NCBI GenBank assembly: GCA_002307725.1
Contig: DBUB01000002.1
Coordinates: 62,001-126,000 of the forward strand
Direction of reading: 5' to 3'
Length of the DNA stretch: 64,000 nt
Source of the DNA: Alphaproteobacteria bacterium UBA1301
GTDB lineage: Bacteria; Pseudomonadota; Alphaproteobacteria; Micropepsales; Micropepsaceae
Shown here: positions 20,849 to 27,535 of the stretch, piece by piece
How positions within the stretch are numbered: position 1 is the stretch's first letter
How the letters are laid out: each line of letters begins with the position of its first letter
Notes under the pieces: model-generated
Databases searched by the model: none
Told to the model about the DNA's origin: nothing
The model's input: only the letters and a program-made list of their open reading frames with translations
Made by a program: the position numbers and the translations under genes

Positions 20849-20877
20849 CCGCCGCTCTCAACATCTGAGGGCGGCGG
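20849..20877 (+). terminator. dnaK-dnaJ intergenic hairpin (attenuator)
   Basis: Twelve consecutive pairs (one G-T) join 20849-20860 to 20866-20877 around a 5-nt loop, with TTTT seven bases later. Placed between dnaK and dnaJ, it may act as a partial terminator or 3' stabiliser that keeps DnaJ below DnaK. Function inferred. Confidence 0.55.
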
Positions 20878-20900
20878 TAGAGTTTTGTGCGTAAGGGCTG

Positions 20901-22043
20901 ATGAGCAAGCGCGATTACTACGACGTTCTGGGCTGCAAGAAGAGTGCGCCGGTCTCCGAACTTAAATCGGCGTACCGCAAGCTCGCCATGGAACTGCATC
21001 CGGACCGCAATCCGGGCGACAAGACCTGCGAAGCCAAGTTCAAGGAAATCAACGAGGCTTATGACGTCCTCAAGGACGATCAGAAGCGTGCCGCTTACGA
21101 CCGCTTCGGCCATGCCGCCTTCGAGCAGGGCAATGGCAACGGGTTCCATGGCGGCAGTAATCCGTTCGATTTCTCCGGGTCTTTCGCGGATGTGTTCGAG
21201 GACATCTTTGGCGAGATGATGGGCGGTGGCCGCGGCAAGCGGCAGAACCGCGGCGGCGACCTGCGCTACAATCTTTCGATCTCGCTGGAAGAAGCATTCA
21301 AAGGCTCCAAGGCCGAGATCAAAGTACCGTCGGCGGTTGCCTGCGAGGCCTGCAAAGGCTCGGGCGCCGAACCAGGCACCAGTGCCGAAGTCTGCCCGAC
21401 CTGCGGTGGCCACGGCAAAGTGCGCGCCAGCCAAGGTTTCTTCACCATCGAGCGTACCTGCCCGCAATGCCAGGGCCGCGGCAAGATTGTCCGCAAACCC
21501 TGCAAATCCTGCGGTGGCGCCGGGCATGTGCAGAAGGAACGCACCCTGGTGGTCGACATTCCGGCGGGTGTCGAAGAAGGCACCCGCATCCGGCTCACCG
21601 GCGAAGGCCAGGCCGGATTCGGCGGCGGGCCCAATGGCGATTTGTATGTCTTTCTATCCGTCGAACAGCATCCGATCTTCCAGCGCGACGGCCACGACCT
21701 GTACTGCCGCGTGCCGGTCTCGTTCGTGACCGCGGCGCTCGGCGGCACAGTGGAGGTTCCAATCCTTGATGGCGGCAAAGCCCAAGTGAAAGTCGCCGAA
21801 GGTACACAGACCGGGCGCCAGTTCCGCATCCGCGGCAAAGGCATGCCGGTCCTGCGCGGCAACGGCCTGGCGGGCGATCTGTTCGTCGAGATTTTCGTCG
21901 AGACGCCGGTGAAACTGTCCAAGGCGCAAAAAGATTTGCTGCACCAGTTCAGCGACTGCGGCGCCAGCGGCTGCCAACCCGAATGCGAAGGCTTCTTCGC
22001 CAAGGTGAAGGCGTTCTGGGACGGCACGGCGACCAAGCACTGA
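20901..22043 (+). CDS. dnaJ: co-chaperone DnaJ (Hsp40)
   Basis: 380-aa full-length class I J-protein. The J domain (1-70) holds His33-Pro34-Asp35; a Gly/Phe-rich linker (GNGNGFHGGSNPFDFSG) follows. The four zinc-binding repeats are CEACKGSG, CPTCGGHG, CPQCQGRG and CKSCGGAG. The C-terminal substrate domain starts at VVDIPAGVEEGTRIRLTGEG. It stimulates DnaK ATPase and delivers clients. The C-terminal tail is Cys-rich (DCGASGCQPECEGF), a little unusual. Confidence 0.97.
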   Translation: MSKRDYYDVLGCKKSAPVSELKSAYRKLAMELHPDRNPGDKTCEAKFKEINEAYDVLKDDQKRAAYDRFGHAAFEQGNGNGFHGGSNPFDFSGSFADVFEDIFGEMMGGGRGKRQNRGGDLRYNLSISLEEAFKGSKAEIKVPSAVACEACKGSGAEPGTSAEVCPTCGGHGKVRASQGFFTIERTCPQCQGRGKIVRKPCKSCGGAGHVQKERTLVVDIPAGVEEGTRIRLTGEGQAGFGGGPNGDLYVFLSVEQHPIFQRDGHDLYCRVPVSFVTAALGGTVEVPILDGGKAQVKVAEGTQTGRQFRIRGKGMPVLRGNGLAGDLFVEIFVETPVKLSKAQKDLLHQFSDCGASGCQPECEGFFAKVKAFWDGTATKH

Positions 22044-22196
22044 ATTTTTCTGCCCCTACCTCCCGTTCAGGTTGCTGTGATGACACACTGCGGACCTGGA
22101 TAGATGGCATCCCATCCTGGGTTGGCTGGGAAGCAGCGCATGTGACCCGTACGGTCTCATTCCTCGCGGTGACATCCCAAACCAAATCTAATCTGT

Positions 22197-22222
22197 CATG
22201 GCGAGATCGAAGCCCGGCCATG
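22197..22222. repeat. degenerate REP-like palindrome
   Basis: CATGGC...GCCATG arms around GAGATCGAAGCCCG. It resembles the perfect palindromes at 22691 and 45319 (TGGCCGGG/CCCGGCCA core) but is imperfect. It lies in the convergent gap between dnaJ and the chagasin-like gene. Confidence 0.4.
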
Positions 22223-22237
22223 GCGGATGGGGGTAGA

Positions 22238-22621
22238 CTACCTCCCGATTTTCACCGTGAAGCTGAGTTCGTGCGCAGGCTTCACGTTCTTTTCCCAGAC
22301 CCGATAGTTCAAGAACTTCACCACCGTCTCGCCTGGGGCGGCGGCGCACAGGATGTAATCGAGCTGCGACGGTGCGCCGGTCGGGGCGCCTGCGGGCGTC
22401 GTCACGGTGCGCGCGGCCAGGCTCATCCGTTCGGACATGCCGGGTGCCAGATACCACTCATAACCGGTGGAAGCGGCCTGCGTGGAAAGCCGAATGTCGA
22501 GGCATTGACCGACTTTCAGCGCAATCGTCTTGCCGCTATCGGCGGGCGTGACGAGAACCGGTCCGGCCAATGCAGCTTGCGACAGCAGAGCGGCGGTGAA
22601 GGCGAAAAGCAGTGTGCGCAT
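22238..22621 (-). CDS. chagasin-like (I42) cysteine protease inhibitor, exported
   Basis: 127-aa protein with an N-terminal signal peptide (MRTLLFAFTAALLSQAALAG). The body matches the inhibitor I42/chagasin beta-sandwich: DSGKTIALKVGQCLDIRLS, the STGYEWYL loop corresponding to the family's NPTTGY(S)W loop, and GETVVKFLNYRVWEK corresponding to the RPWE-type loop. It probably restrains cysteine proteases in the periplasm. The start ATG 22621 sits before the signal peptide with GGGGG upstream; an earlier in-frame start has neither. Confidence 0.8.
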   Translation of the reverse strand: MRTLLFAFTAALLSQAALAGPVLVTPADSGKTIALKVGQCLDIRLSTQAASTGYEWYLAPGMSERMSLAARTVTTPAGAPTGAPSQLDYILCAAAPGETVVKFLNYRVWEKNVKPAHELSFTVKIGR

Positions 22622-22690
22622 GGATGGCCCCCAAAAAGAATGTGCCCCGATCAGAAAGACCGGAGCACATGAAGCAAACGCGAAGATGGC

Positions 22691-22711
22691 TGGCCGGGTC
22701 AAGCCCGGCCA
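22691..22711. repeat. REP-like palindrome
   Basis: Perfect TGGCCGGG/CCCGGCCA arms with loop TCAAG, lying just after the pckA stop codon. The same core recurs at 45319-45345. Extragenic position and sequence fit a dispersed REP element; it may also help end pckA transcripts. Confidence 0.6.
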
Positions 22712-22717
22712 TGACGA

Positions 22718-24322
22718 TCAGTCCGCCGCACTCGCGATCTGTTCGGCGATGCGCTGCACGCGCTCGTCAACGAAAGGCAGGAACTTCTTGAAGTTATCGC
22801 GGAACATGCCGGCCAGCTTTTTGGCTTGAGCGTCATAGGCATCGGTATCGGCCCAAGTGTTGCGCGGGTTGAGAATTTTGGAATCGACGCCCGCCACTTC
22901 CACCGGAATGCGGAAGCCGAAGACCGGATCATGCTGCCACTGGCTGATGGCGAGCGAGCCGTTGAGGGCGCCGTTGAGCAGCGCGCGAGTGACTTTGATC
23001 GGCATGCGCTTGCCGCCGTCCGACGCCGGACCGCCGTTCCATCCGGTATTGACCAGCCAGCAGTCGCAATCGTGCTTGTCGATCAGGCTGCGCAGCAGAT
23101 TGCCATAGACCGACGGATGCAGCGGCATGAACGGCGCGCCGAAGCAGGTTGAGAACGTCGGCGCCGGCTCTTTGCCAAGACCCTTTTCGGTCCCGGCGAG
23201 GCGCGAAGTGAAGCCCGATAGGAAGTGATACATCGCCTGGCTGGGCGTCAGCTTGGAAATCGGCGGCAACACGCCGAAGGCATCGGCGGTCAGCATGATG
23301 ACATTGGCCGGATGACCGACGCGGCCGTTCTCCGACGCATGCGGAATGTAATGGATCGGATACGCTGCGCGGGTGTTTTCGGTATAACGGTCGTCCTCGA
23401 GATCAAGGATGCCGGTCTCCGGATTACACACCACATTCTCCAGCACCGTACCGAAACGCTCGGTGGTCGCGTAGATTTCCGGCTCGGCATCGCGCGACAA
23501 CCTGATCACTTTGGCATAGCAGCCGCCTTCGAAATTGAAGACGCCGTGTTCGCCCCAGCCGTGCTCGTCGTCGCCGACCAGCATGCGCGAGGAATCCGCC
23601 GACAAGGTCGTTTTGCCGGTGCCCGAAAGACCAAAGAAGATCGCCACGTCATCCTTGTCGCCTTCGTTGGCCGAGCAGTGCATCGGCATGACGCCTTTGG
23701 GCGGCAACAGGAAGTTCAGGATAGTGAAGACCGACTTTTTGATCTCGCCGGCATAAGAGGTGCCCGCGATCAGGACCATCCGACGGGTAAAGTCGATCGT
23801 GATGATGGTCGGGCTGACGCTGCCGTGCTTCTTGGGGTCAGCTTTGAAGCCGGGCAGGTCGATGATGGTGAAGCTGGGCTCGAAATACTCCAGCGCATCC
23901 GACGGCGGACGGATCAAGAGGTGGCGGATGAACAGGGAATGCCAAGCAAATTCGGTGATCACCCGGACCGGCAAGCGGTGCACCGGGTCGGCGCCGCCCC
24001 ACAAGTCCTGAACGAACAGCTCTTTGGCCTTAGCGTATTCCATCATGTCGGCATGCAGCGCCGCGAAGTGGTCCGGCGTCAGCGCCTTGTTATTGTCCCA
24101 CCAGACCTTGTCTTCGGTGAGCGCATCCTTGACCACGAACTTGTCGTTGGCCGAACGGCCGGTGTGCTGGCCGGTCAGCACCACCAGCGGACCGCCGCGG
24201 GCCAGAATGCCTTCCTTGCGGCCGATCGACATTTCATACAGCGTCGGGGTCGAGAGATTGCGATAGACGGCCTTCAGTTCCTTGAGGCCATGCTGTTCGA
24301 GCTGCGCGCCAAATTCCGACAT
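22718..24322 (-). CDS. pckA: phosphoenolpyruvate carboxykinase (ATP)
   Basis: 534-aa gluconeogenic enzyme converting oxaloacetate plus ATP to phosphoenolpyruvate, ADP and CO2. Motifs: LVVLTGQHTGRSANDKFVV, the GTSYAGEIKKSVF metal/substrate block, the kinase-1a loop FGLSGTGKTTLSAD, and FNFEGGCYAKVI with kinase-2 Asp-rich context. Full length with the expected C-terminus (VDERVQRIAEQIASA). Monocistronic as far as can be seen, divergent from moeB. Confidence 0.97.
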   Translation of the reverse strand: MSEFGAQLEQHGLKELKAVYRNLSTPTLYEMSIGRKEGILARGGPLVVLTGQHTGRSANDKFVVKDALTEDKVWWDNNKALTPDHFAALHADMMEYAKAKELFVQDLWGGADPVHRLPVRVITEFAWHSLFIRHLLIRPPSDALEYFEPSFTIIDLPGFKADPKKHGSVSPTIITIDFTRRMVLIAGTSYAGEIKKSVFTILNFLLPPKGVMPMHCSANEGDKDDVAIFFGLSGTGKTTLSADSSRMLVGDDEHGWGEHGVFNFEGGCYAKVIRLSRDAEPEIYATTERFGTVLENVVCNPETGILDLEDDRYTENTRAAYPIHYIPHASENGRVGHPANVIMLTADAFGVLPPISKLTPSQAMYHFLSGFTSRLAGTEKGLGKEPAPTFSTCFGAPFMPLHPSVYGNLLRSLIDKHDCDCWLVNTGWNGGPASDGGKRMPIKVTRALLNGALNGSLAISQWQHDPVFGFRIPVEVAGVDSKILNPRNTWADTDAYDAQAKKLAGMFRDNFKKFLPFVDERVQRIAEQIASAAD

Positions 24323-24569
24323 TCCGTTCCTTCATACCTTTCGCTGTCGCGCGATGGATCGGAAAATTCGCCAATCCCTTTCCCGTCGCGCTCTTGCCGA
24401 TTACGGGGCCACCGTATGTTTCGGTTTGTTTCACCGCAATGCGGGAAACTAGACGTTTATTTCTCGGATCAGACAGGCAATTCCTAGAGCCGGAATTGTC
24501 GCATCCGGATCATATTGTTGCACAAAAGACGCATTCGTGCCGGACGCGGAATGCAGTAAAACCAAAGAC

Positions 24570-25340
24570 ATGAGCTTTTCCGAGACCGATTTGGAGCGTT
24601 ATGCCCGGCACATCGTGCTGAGGGAAGTCGGCGGCACCGGGCAGGCCAAGATCCGTGCCGCCAAGGTGCTGGTGGTTGGGGCAGGTGGGCTTGGCAGCCC
24701 GGTGATCCTCTATCTGGCGGCGGCGGGTGTCGGGACCATCGGCATTGCCGATTTCGATGCCGTTAGCCTCAGCAATTTGCAGCGCCAGATCGCCCACAGG
24801 ACCGCCGACATCGGCCGGCTGAAGACGGATTCGGCGCGCGACAACGCGCTAGCACTTAATCCGCATGTGACAGTCAACACGCACCCGACCAAGATCACGC
24901 CCGAAAACGCCACCGTGCTGATTTCCCAATATGACATTGTCGCCGACGGCTCGGACAATTTCGCCACCCGCTTTCTCATCGCCGATACCTGTCATCATGC
25001 TGGCAAGACGCTGGTTAGCGCGGCGGTGACCGAATTCTCCGGCCAACTCGCCACCTTCAAGCCGGAAGGAAAGCCCTGTTATCGCTGCTTCATCCCCGAA
25101 CCCCCGCCAGAGGGATCGGTCCGCCCGTGCACCGAAGCGGGGGTTTTGGGGGCTGCCGCGGGCGTGATGGGAACGCTGCAAGCGCTCGAAATCCTCAAAG
25201 AAATCACCGGTGCCGGACAGACGCTGGCGGGCCGTCTGCTCATTTATGATGCACTCGACACGCGTTTCCGGACACTAACGCTGAAACCAGATCCGGAATG
25301 CCCATTATGCGGAGCAGATGGTTTTCACTTATCTCGGTAA
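24570..25340 (+). CDS. moeB: ThiF/MoeB-family adenylyltransferase
   Basis: 256-aa E1-like enzyme that adenylates the C-terminus of a MoaD- or ThiS-type sulfur carrier. Visible: ERYARHIVLREVGGTGQ, nucleotide loop VLVVGAGGLGSPV, DFDAVSLSNLQRQIAH, DGSDNFATRFLIAD, and two zinc CxxC pairs (PCYRCFIPEP and CPLCG). No rhodanese domain, so it is the short MoeB form. Start ATG 24570 is chosen because family proteins begin here. Its last codons run directly into the decayed fragment that follows. Confidence 0.9.
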   Translation: MSFSETDLERYARHIVLREVGGTGQAKIRAAKVLVVGAGGLGSPVILYLAAAGVGTIGIADFDAVSLSNLQRQIAHRTADIGRLKTDSARDNALALNPHVTVNTHPTKITPENATVLISQYDIVADGSDNFATRFLIADTCHHAGKTLVSAAVTEFSGQLATFKPEGKPCYRCFIPEPPPEGSVRPCTEAGVLGAAAGVMGTLQALEILKEITGAGQTLAGRLLIYDALDTRFRTLTLKPDPECPLCGADGFHLSR

Positions 25341-25480
25341 GCCCGGCTTCCTCACTGGTTATGTCGCCCAGACCGTCAAGGATGGCGCTGCGCTCGATCG
25401 CGACGCAGCTGGGGCAGATTTAGCCCAAGGCCGGCATTACGCCGCCGACCGGCCTCAAGACAATTGCGGCCCGACTATGA
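25318..25480 (+). pseudogene. C-terminal remnant of a paralogue of the next gene
   Basis: Translating from 25318 gives GKPGFLTGYVAQTVKDGAA. A +1 shift near 25427 gives KAGITPPTGLKTIAARL and a stop at 25478-25480. The full-length downstream protein ends with ATPGFLTGYIKRVKAD and then a region with GLTAGDVRELLAA. The match of PGFLTGY plus the similar layout of the tail indicates a frameshifted leftover from a tandem duplicate whose front part was deleted at the moeB end. Confidence 0.6.
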
Positions 25481-25543
25481 ACTTTTTGCATCTTCTCGTG
25501 GACATTAAGAGTGCTTTAGATCGGGCGCCCGCAGTATGTGCAA

Positions 25544-27040
25544 ATGAGTGACAAACTCCATGTCGAAATCGCGCAGATCGCGCAACAAGGTTCCTGCAAC
25601 AAGGTCGAGGACCTTTTTGCGGCACCCGCCAAACGCATCCTCGCCCGACTGCTGCCAGATTTTCTGGTCAAACACAAACTGACCGCGACCGAGCTTTTGC
25701 ATCGTGCCGAAATGCTCCACCGGGTGGAATCAACCGGCACCATGCTGCAATTCGTGGTGCAGCAAGTCGCCGTCGCCCGCGCCTCGTCGGAAAACCGGGC
25801 GGTGCAGGAGATCATCCGGGAATTCAACAAGCTGATCGACGGCGTGATTGAAAAAGTCCACGCCGCCAAGCGCGCGGGCCTATTTCCCGAAATCCCCGCT
25901 GACAAATTCGGCACCCTCGCCCGTACGCTGGCGCAAAAGCCGGATGGACTGTTCATCCTGAACGGTGCCTTAGCGCTCCATCTGCGCGATGCCAAGACCT
26001 GGAACGAAAAGGCGTTACGGCTGCTTTCGCTTCTGCAAGCGGGAACCGGCGAAGGCGGCGCCATGCTGTGCGGTGCGGTCGACACGATCTTCGGCGAAAT
26101 TCTGGCGACACCCGCGGCCCTGACCGACTTAATCGGAGCGCGCAACACGTTCGGGGATTCGCTCTTGGCGCTGCTGCACTACTTCTTGAACATGAAGGAA
26201 CAAGCGCAATACGCCGATGGCGATGCGATGACAGAGCTGGCGCGGCGGCTGCCGTCGCTGCCGCTGTCGCGTGCCGCCATGGCCGCTCAGATCGTCGACC
26301 GGATCTATAGTCTCGAGCGTTTGCGGGAAGATTCGCTTGATAGTGAAATGCGCATGTTCCGCGAAGTCGCCAAACTTGTCGGCCGCGGAATTGGCGACGC
26401 GCTCACATCCGAAGACGCCATTGCCGCCCTCGAATTGCGCTCGAAGCGCTTTGTCACCAGCGAAAGCGTGATGACCGGCTTGGCCAACTCCGTCTTGCCC
26501 GATGAAAAACTCGACTGGCTGTTCTTCGCCGAGGATTGCGTGATCGGCGAACGCAACAAGCAGATCCTCGCCGAAAATGCCGTCCGCATCGCCATGGCGG
26601 ATTCGTTCAAAACCCGGTTTCAGATATCGAGCCTACCGCTGTCGCGGCGGCTGCAGCGTCTGGCGGTGTTGAACCAGGCGGCCAATTGCAGCGGCTTCCA
26701 CGAAAACGATCGCAAACAGCTTGCCGCTATTTTCGATTCCATGGCCTTTGACTTGGCGACACAGTCCAAGCTGTTCGAGGTGATCGAGGCGCGAACGCCC
26801 AATCCCGTTGACAAGGCTCTGACTCTGCTCAAGCTGCACGAGGCGGGCACGTTCACCGAAGGCCGGCTGGGGCAGAAAGTGCGCGACTTGATGATCGGCT
26901 ATATGGCAACACCCGGCTTCCTCACGGGCTATATCAAGCGCGTCAAGGCCGATCCCGCCGGTGCAGTCGGCGAGCTTACCGAACGCATGCAAAGAATTGG
27001 GCTGACGGCCGGCGACGTGCGTGAACTGCTGGCCGCTTGA
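25544..27040 (+). CDS. hypothetical 498-aa helical protein
   Basis: Soluble, almost wholly alpha-helical, no signal peptide or membrane segment. I do not recognise the family. Notable stretches: KVEDLFAAPAKRILARLLPD near residue 20, HRVESTGTMLQFVVQQVAVA near 60, two hydrophobic helical blocks around 130-200, and the C-terminal signature YMATPGFLTGYIKRVKADP. Start 25544 (MSDKLH) is preferred to the GTG two codons earlier. The C-terminal tail is duplicated just upstream as a pseudogene, so the family once had a tandem copy here. Downstream GNAT is convergent. Confidence 0.8.
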   Translation: MSDKLHVEIAQIAQQGSCNKVEDLFAAPAKRILARLLPDFLVKHKLTATELLHRAEMLHRVESTGTMLQFVVQQVAVARASSENRAVQEIIREFNKLIDGVIEKVHAAKRAGLFPEIPADKFGTLARTLAQKPDGLFILNGALALHLRDAKTWNEKALRLLSLLQAGTGEGGAMLCGAVDTIFGEILATPAALTDLIGARNTFGDSLLALLHYFLNMKEQAQYADGDAMTELARRLPSLPLSRAAMAAQIVDRIYSLERLREDSLDSEMRMFREVAKLVGRGIGDALTSEDAIAALELRSKRFVTSESVMTGLANSVLPDEKLDWLFFAEDCVIGERNKQILAENAVRIAMADSFKTRFQISSLPLSRRLQRLAVLNQAANCSGFHENDRKQLAAIFDSMAFDLATQSKLFEVIEARTPNPVDKALTLLKLHEAGTFTEGRLGQKVRDLMIGYMATPGFLTGYIKRVKADPAGAVGELTERMQRIGLTAGDVRELLAA

Positions 27041-27045
27041 CCGTT

Positions 27046-27525
27046 TTAGAGAGATAGTTCCCAGGTTTCGCTGACCACCGGAACACCAAACGACGTGGTC
27101 TTTTCGCTGGTCGCGAGGCGAAAGCCGGCGGCCGCATAGATCTTGCGCGCTGGCTTTTGGAATTCGTGCGTCCAGAGCGTGAGCTTGCGGTAGCCCGAAG
27201 CGCGGGCGAAGCCGATCGCCTGCGCCACAAGCTGTTTGCCGAGTCCCAGACCGCGCGCCGCCGCTTCGACATAGAGCACGCGCAAACGAGCGACATCTTC
27301 GGTTTCGGGCATGACAAAAATTGCCCCCAGAATCTCGCCCTCGCGTTCGGCGACAAACCCCGCTTCGCGCCCGGGATGGCCGCCAAATTGGCCCAGGATT
27401 TCGGCAATGCAGGTCTCGAAACCGGAATTCCAACCAAACTCGGCAGCGATCACCGTGCCGTGGCGATGGATAATCCAACCGAGATCGCCGGGAGCAGGCG
27501 GACGAATAATAACTGCTGCGGTCAT
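27046..27525 (-). CDS. GNAT-family N-acetyltransferase
   Basis: 159-aa acetyl-CoA-dependent acetyltransferase. The pyrophosphate-binding motif A is seen in RVLYVEAAARGLGLGKQLV, with the following helix and the motif B strand YRKLTLWTHEFQKPARKIYAAAGFR. It resembles stand-alone GNAT proteins found fused to MarR regulators in other bacteria. Substrate unknown. It begins ten bases after the polA stop on the same strand, so probably rides on polA transcripts; a start eight codons earlier would overlap polA. Confidence 0.85.
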   Translation of the reverse strand: MTAAVIIRPPAPGDLGWIIHRHGTVIAAEFGWNSGFETCIAEILGQFGGHPGREAGFVAEREGEILGAIFVMPETEDVARLRVLYVEAAARGLGLGKQLVAQAIGFARASGYRKLTLWTHEFQKPARKIYAAAGFRLATSEKTTSFGVPVVSETWELSL

Positions 27526-27535
27526 GGTTGAAACA

